Positions 34,901 to 43,046 of a DNA stretch of 64,000 nt are shown here, piece by piece. Source of the DNA: CAYMCQ01 sp964389025 (lineage in GTDB: Bacteria; Verrucomicrobiota; Verrucomicrobiia; Limisphaerales; CAYMCQ01); contig CAYMCQ010000005.1 of assembly GCA_964389025.1 (NCBI GenBank), positions 1 through 64,000 on the forward strand. Reading direction: 5' to 3'. Each line of letters opens with the position of its first letter. The stretch's first letter is position 1. Below the pieces are notes generated by a model that did not search any database, was not told the origin of the DNA, and saw nothing but the letters and a program-made list of their open reading frames with translations. A program made the translations under genes and the position numbers.

Positions 34901-36729
34901 TTGCGACCGTCACAATTTCCGACAACGATGTCCTTGGCCTCTCGGATTCGGTGACGAGCACTGTCCTGCCGGCTTCGCCACCCGTCAGCACTGCCGTGCT
35001 GCAAGTCTCGTTGCAGCCGACAAATGCGAGCGGCCAATGGCGTTTGTTGGGTGAACTCAACTGGCACGACAGCGGCGCGAGCGTTTCCGGTCTGGTTTCA
35101 GGCAACTACGGAATCGAATTCCGTCCGGTGAACGGCTTTTTCCAACCACCGACTGTCACGCTTCCAATCAGCGCGGGCGTGACGAATCAATCTCTTTTCT
35201 TCTACGCCGCCATCACGAATCTCGACACGGGAAATCTTTCCGTCGTCATCCAGCCGGACGATATTGCGAGCGCCGTCAACACGAACAGTCGCGGCCAGTG
35301 GCGGCGAGTCGGTGAAGCAACTTGGCGGGACAGCCGCGATGTCGTTCCCAATCTCAGCGCAGGAACTTACACAGTCGAATTCAAGGCGGTGTCAGGACGC
35401 ATCGCGCCGCCGCCGCAACTTGTGCAAGTCGGCGGCGGCAACGCGAATTACAGCACGATTGGAACTTATTTCTTCGGCTCGTCTCCCGGCGCGCAAACGC
35501 CCGTCGTGGTTCCATTCGGAACTGCAACGACGAACTCTCCCTATCTGTATAATGGCCAGCTTCAGACCGACATCGGTTTCGGCAGCGGCTTCGTGGTCAA
35601 ACAACGCGTCGTGCTGACAGCAGCGCATGTTTTGTTTGATGACGTGCTGCTCAGTTACGTGACCGGCGCGCGATGGTTTTTCCAACGCTACCGCGACAAA
35701 CTCGAACCCGTTCCGCAAACTCCGCGCGGCTGGTATGTCTTCGATGGCTACGCCGCGCAACGCGAACAGGACGACAGCCCGGGAATCTCCACGCCTGCCT
35801 CGCAGAATCTCGATGCGGCAGCAATTTATTTTCTCGAAGACGCCGGGCGCGGCGGTTACGGCGGCTATCTCGCGTCGGACGCGGACAACAATGAATTTCT
35901 TCTGAGCGCGAACAATAAATTCCTCGCAGGTTATCCGCTCGACGGCATCGCCGACGCGGACAAAGGCAAACTTCACGCGACAACTCCCGCCAACCTGAAC
36001 TTCACTCGTCTCTACACGGGTGTTTTTGCGACGACGAACATCGCCAGTTTTCCCGGCAACAGCGGCGGGCCGATTTATGTTCAGGCTGATGTGAACCAAT
36101 ATCTGCCCGCTGCAATTTTTCTTGGCGGTTCCGGCGAAACAGTTGTCCGCGCCATCAACGGCGAAGTCGTGGATCTGATTCAGCGCGCGGAAGTTTCCGG
36201 AAACGGCGGCGGCAACAGCACTGGCGGTGGCGTCATCATCGTCAGTCCGGGACAAACTGCCGCGCCGTTTGGCACGGGACTGTTGACAGTGAATCTCACG
36301 CCGTCGAACGCGGGAAACACGCGACCCGGATGGCGCATCACGGGTTTGACCGACACGAATTATCTCACAGACCCGCTGATGACAGTAGCGCTGCTCGCCG
36401 GCGGAAGTTACCCGGTTGAGTTCAAGCCGATCCCCGGCTTCATCCCTCCAAGTAATCGAACGGTGTCAATTGCGCTTGGCGGACAGGTGACGATTCAAGG
36501 AGATTATGTGGGTATTCGTCCGCAGCTTGGTTTGAATCGAACAAACGGCCTGATGCTTTCCGGCGGGAGCATTGGCGCAACTTATCGTGTCGAATTCGCG
36601 ACGAATTTTCCGCAGGCCGTCTGGTCGTCGCTCACTTCATTCACGCTTATCAACAGTTCGTTCCCGCTCTCGAACACTGTCCCGCCGACCAACGGCAACC
36701 GCTTCTACCGCGCCGTGCTCGTTCCATAA
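31966..36729 (+). CDS. Secreted delta-60 propeller / Calx-beta / trypsin-like protease fusion
   Basis: 1587 residues. Signal peptide in the first about 46 (a second start, MHQSLAIR, lies at residue 15). Residues about 55-850 carry many delta-60 (DUF5122) units, such as SDGKIIIGGYF...LARLNPNGSVDLTWNP, which should build one or more propellers. A Calx-beta domain follows (about 878-988; SYSVREGQGSVIVTVRKFGN, TISDND), then two PEGA-like repeats (GQWRLLGELNWHDSGASVSG, GQWRRVGEATWRDSRDVVPN). A trypsin-like domain spans about 1195-1395 with His in TAAHVL (about 1218), Asp in NLDAAAIYF (about 1281) and Ser in FPGNSGGPIY (about 1366). A third PEGA-like repeat and a terminal module ending FYRAVLVP complete it. 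All triad residues are present, so it is probably an active exported protease. Confidence 0.85.
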   Translation: MKFMNGFFFSSRNPMHQSLAIRSVRFPIAWGMILLMCLFRATSVSAQTSPATLPDLKLSTAGAVNAVVGQSDGKIIIGGYFFSVNEVSRTNLARLNPNGSVDLTWNPPAPNADVSSMALDGTNLFIGGTFTQVGGVSKRGIAKIGTADSGALDTNWTPVLGSFGETYALGVSGSQLYVGGSFRQIGGLDRTNLARVSTAGSGPVDATWNPNPNNIINAIAFNGTNVFVAGRFTNIGGLGRVFLAKLSSSGSGAADSAWNAAIPANPASFSGDVRAMAIDQTNLFAGGFYTDSNNITRTLLAKYALSNGQMVTSWNPTTDGFVHALAATNGSVYVGGAFFQVGGSNFNGFAKVSSGGAGAVDPNWRQDDQTSPAAINTDVRTLLVTGAGVFAGGAFKINDGQVSLGIAKADLVTGKRDSQFGAQVQVPGFVYALAQQADGKIILGGDFWFAGGLPRKNLARMNADGTLDNTWIPGADGQINALAITASNVFIGGNFAQVNGTNRSNLAKLAILASDAVDTNWNAGTVSGGNGKVSALVISGTNLFVGGGFTIVGGQTRQGLAKLVTTGTGALDTNWVANVTGMTVGVESLALDGTNIFVGGAFTGVEGLSRTGLAKVTTTGSGVVDASWQANFVNNGEEATALTASSTNLFVGGRFYQIGGVFRTNLAKVSTITAQVDPSWNPMTNLSRRADAIVLSFAPTDNGTNIFIGGNIFYDNGTMPTNTPKYVVKVSVASGAVDYTFNRGLDGLVYSLLLRGKGVYAGGYFSKASGLDRQSLVFLPVVGAPQLLQDNATDFFVARNAADGGEVTHFRFNAISGGTLYRSDGVTPVNVGDFITVAEGDAGLKFVSGGSVTVVSAINNTPNGAGSASSVLTMVTNPIPIFKFSAASYSVREGQGSVIVTVRKFGNGAATVNYATSDITTAADLDYQSRSGTLNFSATDKLKNIIITVADDLLAEGNELFAATLTNASAGSSIAPPAVATVTISDNDVLGLSDSVTSTVLPASPPVSTAVLQVSLQPTNASGQWRLLGELNWHDSGASVSGLVSGNYGIEFRPVNGFFQPPTVTLPISAGVTNQSLFFYAAITNLDTGNLSVVIQPDDIASAVNTNSRGQWRRVGEATWRDSRDVVPNLSAGTYTVEFKAVSGRIAPPPQLVQVGGGNANYSTIGTYFFGSSPGAQTPVVVPFGTATTNSPYLYNGQLQTDIGFGSGFVVKQRVVLTAAHVLFDDVLLSYVTGARWFFQRYRDKLEPVPQTPRGWYVFDGYAAQREQDDSPGISTPASQNLDAAAIYFLEDAGRGGYGGYLASDADNNEFLLSANNKFLAGYPLDGIADADKGKLHATTPANLNFTRLYTGVFATTNIASFPGNSGGPIYVQADVNQYLPAAIFLGGSGETVVRAINGEVVDLIQRAEVSGNGGGNSTGGGVIIVSPGQTAAPFGTGLLTVNLTPSNAGNTRPGWRITGLTDTNYLTDPLMTVALLAGGSYPVEFKPIPGFIPPSNRTVSIALGGQVTIQGDYVGIRPQLGLNRTNGLMLSGGSIGATYRVEFATNFPQAVWSSLTSFTLINSSFPLSNTVPPTNGNRFYRAVLVP

Positions 36730-36733
36730 AAAT

Positions 36734-36818
36734 GCAGCAGCCGAGGTAACGAGGCTCTGACTTCTTTTTGCTTTCCGCGTTTCGAGTTTGAAATGAGCCT
36801 CGTTGCCTCGGCTGCTAC
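36734..36818. repeat. Palindromic repeat (family B) filling a convergent junction
   Basis: Left arm GCAGCAGCCGAGGTAACGAG, right arm CTCGTTGCCTCGGCTGCTAC. It begins 4 bases after the stop of the delta-60 gene and ends 9 bases before the stop of the minus-strand gene at 36828. A hairpin here could end transcripts from both sides. Confidence 0.88.
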
Positions 36819-36827
36819 GAAGCTTGG

Positions 36828-38009
36828 TCAAGGCTGGTTCTCGTCCGCTTGTTTCACGAACTGCTCCAGCCGCGACTTGATGGTCTGCAACTGCGGTTTC
36901 AGTTTCTCGAAACGCGGGTCGTCGAGCCATTGCTGAACTGTGTTCAATGCTTCCCGGTCGCGCAACGCCAGTTCAGCGCCAGTCGGTGTGACGGTTTGCG
37001 TCAGCAGATTGTAGGAAACCATGTAGTTCGCGTTCGGAAAAATTCCCGCGAACTGCTGGAGTTCACTGCCGGAGCGCTTTGAGTCGAGCAGATAGTTTTC
37101 CAGAAGCGCCCTCTGCGCTGGATCACGCATGTCCGCCCGCGCAAAAAAATCCGCGCGCGTCCGCTCGTGGCCTTCCATCAACTCCGGCTGCGTTTGCAAT
37201 TGTCCAAGAACGTCCGCCGGCGCAGCTTGAACAAGCCGGTCCAATGTTAGATACGCCGCGTGTCCCAGCGCGCGATTGTCCTTCTGCTGGATCATGTTTC
37301 CAAGCTCCGGCGTTAACTCCCTGTCCCGCGTGTGGACGATCACATCGAATGCTTCGAGAAATCCCACCGACGGATTGTCGCGCCAATCCCTGTTGCCAAG
37401 CATCTCGCGAATCTTCTTCTGCAAAAAAGTTTGGGCGTCAGGCGATGAATTGCCGCGCGCGTAAGCCCGCAACGCGACCGCCCATTCATCCGCTGAATTT
37501 TGCGAACTTAAAATTTTCTCCGCATAAGCCGCCGCCGCTTTCGAATCAATTTGCGCCAAATAGTCCAGCAGGAACGTCCGCAACGTTGGCGCGGTCTTCA
37601 GGCTGCCGTCCGGCGACAGCTTGAACTCCAGCCGCGTCGCCGCGTCCTCGCCTGAATCGAGCCATTGCCGAACAGTCGAAGAAGCCGTGTTCGCACCCAA
37701 ACTGTTGAGATGGTTTCGCAACTCGCCCAGATTTTTCGCCGAGCCAACAGGATCGTTGTTGTTCTTCAACGACTCGGCGGCGCTCGCAATTCTGTTCGCT
37801 GAATTTGTGTCCGGCGGAACGACTGAAGGCGCCAGGGAAGAAATGATTAAGGGCGGCGGGCTGGTTTGATTCAGCCAAACTTGATTTTGCGCGCGCTCCG
37901 GTCCACGAGCGAAGCGAACCCAGCAAATGACCGAGGCAGCGCACACCAGCGCGAGAATTGGTAGAAAAAGCTTCGTCTTCACTACTCTCCCGCTCCTTTC
38001 ATTTTTCAT
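36828..38009 (-). CDS. Membrane-anchored helical-repeat protein of unknown function
   Basis: 393 residues. One N-terminal membrane helix (LFLPILALVCAASVICWVRF), a proline- and serine-rich linker to about residue 75, then mostly helical sequence with short repeat-like units (FLLDYLAQIDSKAAAAYAEK, AEEILSS-type segments, QQWLDDPRFEKLKPQLQTIK). It looks like a HEAT- or TPR-like solenoid on the outer face of the inner membrane. I do not recognise a named family. It overlaps the AsmA-like gene by 11 bases and is the last gene of the minus-strand run, so it is likely to work with that envelope system. Confidence 0.7.
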   Translation of the reverse strand: MKNERSGRVVKTKLFLPILALVCAASVICWVRFARGPERAQNQVWLNQTSPPPLIISSLAPSVVPPDTNSANRIASAAESLKNNNDPVGSAKNLGELRNHLNSLGANTASSTVRQWLDSGEDAATRLEFKLSPDGSLKTAPTLRTFLLDYLAQIDSKAAAAYAEKILSSQNSADEWAVALRAYARGNSSPDAQTFLQKKIREMLGNRDWRDNPSVGFLEAFDVIVHTRDRELTPELGNMIQQKDNRALGHAAYLTLDRLVQAAPADVLGQLQTQPELMEGHERTRADFFARADMRDPAQRALLENYLLDSKRSGSELQQFAGIFPNANYMVSYNLLTQTVTPTGAELALRDREALNTVQQWLDDPRFEKLKPQLQTIKSRLEQFVKQADENQP

Positions 38010-41000
38010 TTTGCTTTTTTAGTTCCGGTTCGTTCGGGTCGGCAAACTTGTAATAACCCGGCGGCGCGTTCGTCCCGCCCGAACTGTCCGGAAACAAACC
38101 TTTCATCAGCTTAAACGGATAAAACGGCATCATCAGCAACTTTGGTAAAACATACACTGGCTCGGTGTTCGGATGGCCGAGCGTGCCGGTGATTTCGTAT
38201 TCGAACATTTTTGTGATGGGCCAAAAAATTGTGCTGAAGACCGGCCCAACTCCCCACACGTTGCGCAGCAGCGCGGCCTCGACCCGGGCGTTGATTTCGC
38301 CGGGGCGGGACTGGAAGTCCACCGAGCCGCGATAGTTCATCCGCATCGCCGACGCGTGAATCTCCAGGTCATCCGTCATCACCAGGCCGTTGGTGATGAC
38401 AAAACTGCCCTCTGCCTCGCCCGCGCGGGAATTTCCCAGTCCCGGCCACACGGCATTGAGCACCGGAGAAAACACCCCAAAGACAGGAATGTCCCAAATC
38501 AAACCGTCACGCAGGTGAACCCGGCCATGGCCAGACCAGCTTCCCAAGTCGCGCGAGTTCGCGTTCGCCACAGCGAGGCGGGCATTGAGCCGCCCTTCGA
38601 GTTTGTTTGTTTGGCTGGAGATGTCCGTCATCAGGGAATGAAAATCCACCCCCCGCGCGCGCAACTCGAATTGAAAATCCGTTCCGAGGCCCGGCGACAA
38701 ATCAAAAGCCGCATTGCCCTCGAGTTTTCCGTCGTAAAAATCCAAGTGCATGTTCGTCAGCACCAGCATTTCGCCGCGCCAAAAAATCTTTCCAACCACG
38801 CGCGTGGAAGTGAACTTGTTCCAGCGATACGGCCCGCCATCCACGTCGAACTCCATGTCCCCCAGGTCCGGTATTCCCGCCGGGCGAATCTCGATCATCC
38901 CGCGCGCATGAACAGTCGGCGGCTTTAGGAATTGGTGCGGGGCAAAATGCTGCGCGGTCTTTTTTCCGATACCGCGAGCGACCGCCATCGGGTCAGCCGT
39001 GCTGAATCCGTTCGTGAAAAAAAGTCGCTTCGTGTCCAAGTCGAGGCCGATGCCGGTTGCGGACATTTTTTCGCCGCCCCGCGAAAGTTTCGGCTCAAGA
39101 AACTGGATGAACTTGTTCGTCATCTCCACGGCGGTTTGAAAATCGGAGACGCTTTCGCCGCGAAAAGTGAAATTGCTCAATGCGACGCGCCCGCGAAAAC
39201 CCGTGCGGTCGTAGTCGTGGAAGCGCCCCCAAACTTCGCCGTCCACTCGCGGCGGCGTGGTGAGATCGAACAAATCCAGCCCGCGCTGCGCGTTGGTTTC
39301 GAGCAATGACCGCAGCGCCTTCGGATCAATCGTGGCGTGGATTTTCCAGTAGTAATCCTTCGTCCGGTCGTCGGCGCGATGCCACAATTCCGCACTGCCC
39401 TCGGGCCGCGTGACGACAAGGTCGGGCAAAACCCAGACCATGTTCGAGTAGCTGATGCGCGAGCGGGCGGTTGAAATCGGCACGCCCTTGTAAGCGCCGC
39501 CGCTGTCCGTGGAAACTTCCGCGTTCAAAACCAAAGTCGGCTGCACTTCCGCGCGCCAGTCCGGGTGTTTGTTTGTCCACGCGGGCAAAATCACCGAGCC
39601 GTTGCCGTGAAGTTTTGGCGGCTGCTGCCACGAAAATTTTTGCATCCATCGCCGACCGCCTTCGGTCAGCAGCGGTGAAATTTTTTGCGCGTCGAAATCC
39701 GAAGTCAGTTCGAATCGCGCCGCGCGTGTGGCCACGTTCAAGTTTGCCGCCGCGTCAAGCTGACCGCCATAAAGTTGCGAATGGATTTTTTCGAGCTTCA
39801 GTTCGGGAGCACTCCAGTTGCCGGAGCAGGTGAACTGTTCCACCTCGAGGTTTGTGGACTGAATTCCGGCAAGCTCGCACTGCCAGCGCAAATCGAACGG
39901 CGCAATTGTGTTCCACCAAACCCAGTCCTGCCGTGCGGAACCGGTCACGTTCGTCCGCGACTCCGCAAGGTCAGCGAGAAGATTCGCCTGCGCCGCATTT
40001 CCCCATTTGGTTTTCGCGCCGGCGAGCCGCAAATCTGCGTGGCCGGAAATCGGAATGGTGTTCGTCCGCGACTGAATCCAGTTCGCGATGAGTTGGGCGT
40101 TCGTGCCGGTGCCCCATCCGGTTTCAACTTCGGCGGCTGACAAAACCAGATTGCCGGAAACCATGTTCGTGTCATTGGCCGGAGAAAAAATTTGCGCGCC
40201 CAATTCGAGCTTGCGCGCTCGCGCCCGATTCGTCACCGCCCAACTGGCCTCTGCGCTTCCGGCTTCCAGTTTCAAGTCAGCGCGCGTCCCTGCGTTTGTC
40301 TTGTCCTGAAAAATCCGCGCCGTGAACAGGCCCTCGCTCACTTTGCCCCACGGCGCGTCTGCGTCAGGCGCGTGAAGCGTGATTATGCCGCGAAAACTTT
40401 GCGGGTCGCGCGCATCGCCTTGCACGAGAATTTTCAAGTCCGCCGGCGAAGCGAACTTGACCTGCTCCATCGTTTTCGCGAATTCATCAAGGCGGCTTTG
40501 AAACACGCCGGGCTGCTTTTTTTCCTTCGGCTTGAAAATTTCGCGCAAGGCGGATGCATTCGTCACCGAACCGATAAACGACAATTTCGCCCCGTAAAAT
40601 TCAGCCTGGAAATGCTCAAGTTCCCAGCAGTCGTCCGGGAGAAACTTGAGTTCGGTTTCGATGTTGTGCGCGGCGATTTCGCGCGGCGGGTCGTTTGTGT
40701 CGGTCGGCCAGCGAAATTCTCCGCGGCGCAAAACGAGCGAGGTGATCTGAAAATCAAATTTCGCCAGCGCGCCGGGGTTGAGCCTGACCTGGACTTGTTT
40801 CAGCAAGAGTCGCGGACTGAGTATCTCGTTCGTGCTGGAGAAAGTGACGTTGTCCGCGACGATGCCGCGCGTCCAGCTCCAGCGCAGCCGGCTGACCTGA
40901 AGATCAATTCCGCGCGCGTGAAGTTTTGCGAGCAGGGGGTTTTTGATGAAGCCCGGCAGCCCGACGCGGTTGAGATACAGCCCGGCGCAAATCAGCAGGA

Positions 41001-41079
41001 GAATAAAGACCAGCACCGCAGTCCGAAGCCGGCGGAAAAATTTTCGCCATTTGCCCGGGCGATTGTCTTGCGAAGGCAT
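37999..41079 (-). CDS. AsmA-like inner-membrane protein
   Basis: 1026 residues from the ATG at 41079, which follows the previous stop by one base (TGATATG). One N-terminal membrane helix (LRTAVLVFILLLICAGLYLN), then a very long periplasmic beta-rich region: KNPLLAKLHARGIDLQVSRL at the start, many short strand repeats, and an AsmA/DUF3971-like C-terminus (LEGRLNARLAVANANSRDLG, GHGRVHLRDGLIWDIPVFG, GSFVITNGLVMTDDLEIHAS, YEITGTLGHPNTEPVYVLP). Proteins of this superfamily (YhdP, TamB, AsmA) form lipid-carrying bridges between the two membranes, so phospholipid or glycolipid transport is the best guess. Its operon partners are a Gld-like ABC system and a DUF4340 protein. Confidence 0.8.
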   Translation of the reverse strand: MPSQDNRPGKWRKFFRRLRTAVLVFILLLICAGLYLNRVGLPGFIKNPLLAKLHARGIDLQVSRLRWSWTRGIVADNVTFSSTNEILSPRLLLKQVQVRLNPGALAKFDFQITSLVLRRGEFRWPTDTNDPPREIAAHNIETELKFLPDDCWELEHFQAEFYGAKLSFIGSVTNASALREIFKPKEKKQPGVFQSRLDEFAKTMEQVKFASPADLKILVQGDARDPQSFRGIITLHAPDADAPWGKVSEGLFTARIFQDKTNAGTRADLKLEAGSAEASWAVTNRARARKLELGAQIFSPANDTNMVSGNLVLSAAEVETGWGTGTNAQLIANWIQSRTNTIPISGHADLRLAGAKTKWGNAAQANLLADLAESRTNVTGSARQDWVWWNTIAPFDLRWQCELAGIQSTNLEVEQFTCSGNWSAPELKLEKIHSQLYGGQLDAAANLNVATRAARFELTSDFDAQKISPLLTEGGRRWMQKFSWQQPPKLHGNGSVILPAWTNKHPDWRAEVQPTLVLNAEVSTDSGGAYKGVPISTARSRISYSNMVWVLPDLVVTRPEGSAELWHRADDRTKDYYWKIHATIDPKALRSLLETNAQRGLDLFDLTTPPRVDGEVWGRFHDYDRTGFRGRVALSNFTFRGESVSDFQTAVEMTNKFIQFLEPKLSRGGEKMSATGIGLDLDTKRLFFTNGFSTADPMAVARGIGKKTAQHFAPHQFLKPPTVHARGMIEIRPAGIPDLGDMEFDVDGGPYRWNKFTSTRVVGKIFWRGEMLVLTNMHLDFYDGKLEGNAAFDLSPGLGTDFQFELRARGVDFHSLMTDISSQTNKLEGRLNARLAVANANSRDLGSWSGHGRVHLRDGLIWDIPVFGVFSPVLNAVWPGLGNSRAGEAEGSFVITNGLVMTDDLEIHASAMRMNYRGSVDFQSRPGEINARVEAALLRNVWGVGPVFSTIFWPITKMFEYEITGTLGHPNTEPVYVLPKLLMMPFYPFKLMKGLFPDSSGGTNAPPGYYKFADPNEPELKKQNEK

Positions 41080-41080
41080 A

Positions 41081-42952
41081 TCAGGGAGTTGACGGAATCG
41101 TGAGGAACAATTCGACCGGTTCATAGATTTGGCGGGGACATTCGAAGATCCATGTTTGCCCGTCGAGTTTCACTGCCGCTGTTGCCAGTCGTCTCGGCGA
41201 AAAAGTTCCGGCGAAATCCACGGTGAACGTCTCCGTTTTGTCGCCCTTCTTCACGTCGAGCGAAACCTGAAGCGATTTTTCGGTGAAGCCGAATTGCTTC
41301 CGCGCTTCGTCACCGCGTGCAGTCCACGCAGCCGCAGCGAGTCCGCAAAGTTGATTCACCGCTTCCTCCATGCCCGAGCCGGGCGCGAACGGCAACTGAC
41401 CCGTTCCGGAGCGGAGAAGCTCCGATGTTTTTCCGTTTTGCCGGACGGTAATTTTCGCGACGTCGCGCGTTGAGAAATTCCAGATGCGCCGGTCACGAAA
41501 TTGCCAGCTTGTCGATGGAAGCGGGAGAAAATCGCCGAGATTCACGGCGTAAATGTAGTTTTCATCTGCCCGGCGCGTGAAAATTTTGTCTTCCTTCGTC
41601 GCGCCGAAATGGATTTCCGCAAGGACGAGATTGGTCGTTGCAGACGCGCTTGAATTTGTGCCGGTCGGAGCCGGAGCGCTTCTCAAAATATATTGGCGAG
41701 CGGGCGGCGCAAGACCGTGGTCGCGGAAATCAACGTCCGTCGCCGCGTCTGTTGTGAACTGCGCGACTTCGAGGTTGTTCAAATCGCGGATCAGTTCGAG
41801 GATTGCTCCCGCGTCGGGACTCGAGTTTTCCACGCCCGCAATTTGCCACGCGCCATTTGGCTGGCGTTGCAAAATCAAATTTTCAGCGCCACGAATTTCA
41901 ACGTGCCGGATGTCCGCAAGCTCCGCTGAAACAAGATGCCGCTCCCGGAAATCGTTGTAGGACGGCACGCGCCAGGGCGCGACCATTTGAGCGGCGACGA
42001 GCACGACGCTGTTTTGCCCGCCAACTTTTGCGAAGACGCGATTCGGATCGTTCGCCGGACTTTTTCCGAATTGGAGCGAGAGCAACTCGTTCGTGCCTTG
42101 CGCGAAGCCAAGCGCCAGTTCCGGCGGCTGAAGTCCAAGCGACTCCAAATCCGTCCGCGCATTGTCGGAAACGAATTGCCCGACCTGCGCGTTGTTCAAT
42201 CGGCGCAGAAGCTCCTCGATCCTGGTGTTATCGGCGCGGGCTTTGATCGGTTGCGTCATTCGCCACCCGCCTTCACTCCGTTTCGCCGCGGCAAGCCCGC
42301 CTCCGCCTGCCACGCCGGAGCTTCCGGGCGAAGGCGGGCGTTGCAATTCAAAAACTTTTCCGGCGTTAGTCACGCTGATGCGGTCAAAGGAAAGATTTTG
42401 CACTGAAACGAAGACGGGGTTGCGCCAGTCGTTCACGCTGCGCGGAAAATAATTCAGCAGCCCGGCGTCCACGACGAAAAGTCCCTCCGTGCCGACGACC
42501 TGGAGAAAAACCTCGTCTCCGAGCGGGGTGCGTTTGCCAATCTTAAGCTGCCCGCGATAATCACCCTGCTGAAAAATCACGAGGAGTTGTGGCGAATCGA
42601 AGCCGAATTCCTTGTCAGAGGCCGGGCGGTTCTTCAGTTCTTCGGCAGTGATGTAACTTTGGCCGGGAAGTTTTTGGAGCGCGTCAAGCAGCGCGTCAAT
42701 CGCGGCGGGCAGCGCCGGATACGAAAAAGGTTTCGTCAGCGTCCAGATGTTGTTCGACCGGTCCGCGCGGATTTCATCCTGGGCGGCCGGGCGGATTTGA
42801 ATGCTCGTGACTTTGGGGGGATCCAATTGCGGCAAAACCCGCGCGTGTTTTGCCGCGTTGGGGTTCTGCGAAATGTGACGCTCGAAAAACCAGATGAACG
42901 CGAACAGGCCCGCGGCCAGCGCAACTAAAGTCCATGTCGCTTTCGAGTTCAC
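41081..42952 (-). CDS. DUF4340-domain protein
   Basis: 623 residues, GTG start at 42952 with no clear ribosome binding site. N-terminal membrane helix (WTLVALAAGLFAFIWFFERH), then DUF4340 repeats in the periplasm: PPKVTSIQIRPAAQDEIRAD, GFDSPQLLVIFQQGDYRGQL, VGKRTPLGDEVF-type strands, and a second and third copy further on (GLQPPELALGFAQGTNELLS; FGATKEDKIFTRRADENYIY). DUF4340 proteins are commonly encoded after GldG-type genes, as here, but their function is not established. About 16 residues (PSPGSSGVAGGGGLAA) come from a short palindromic repeat at 42294-42340 that keeps the frame. Confidence 0.85.
   Translation of the reverse strand: MNSKATWTLVALAAGLFAFIWFFERHISQNPNAAKHARVLPQLDPPKVTSIQIRPAAQDEIRADRSNNIWTLTKPFSYPALPAAIDALLDALQKLPGQSYITAEELKNRPASDKEFGFDSPQLLVIFQQGDYRGQLKIGKRTPLGDEVFLQVVGTEGLFVVDAGLLNYFPRSVNDWRNPVFVSVQNLSFDRISVTNAGKVFELQRPPSPGSSGVAGGGGLAAAKRSEGGWRMTQPIKARADNTRIEELLRRLNNAQVGQFVSDNARTDLESLGLQPPELALGFAQGTNELLSLQFGKSPANDPNRVFAKVGGQNSVVLVAAQMVAPWRVPSYNDFRERHLVSAELADIRHVEIRGAENLILQRQPNGAWQIAGVENSSPDAGAILELIRDLNNLEVAQFTTDAATDVDFRDHGLAPPARQYILRSAPAPTGTNSSASATTNLVLAEIHFGATKEDKIFTRRADENYIYAVNLGDFLPLPSTSWQFRDRRIWNFSTRDVAKITVRQNGKTSELLRSGTGQLPFAPGSGMEEAVNQLCGLAAAAWTARGDEARKQFGFTEKSLQVSLDVKKGDKTETFTVDFAGTFSPRRLATAAVKLDGQTWIFECPRQIYEPVELFLTIPSTP
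42294..42340. repeat. Short palindromic repeat (family K) in the DUF4340 gene
   Basis: AGCCCGCCTCCGCC and GGCGAAGGCGGGCG are inverted arms around GCCACGCCGGAGCTTCC. It is read in frame as a Gly/Pro/Ser-rich loop between DUF4340 strands. Confidence 0.7.
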
Positions 42953-43046
42953 AATTATTTATAAGGAGGCCATGAATCCAGGAAAATCTTTCCAGCTTTT
43001 CGCCTCATGGTTTGCCTGTTTCCTCATGGTTTCCTGGTTTCATTAT

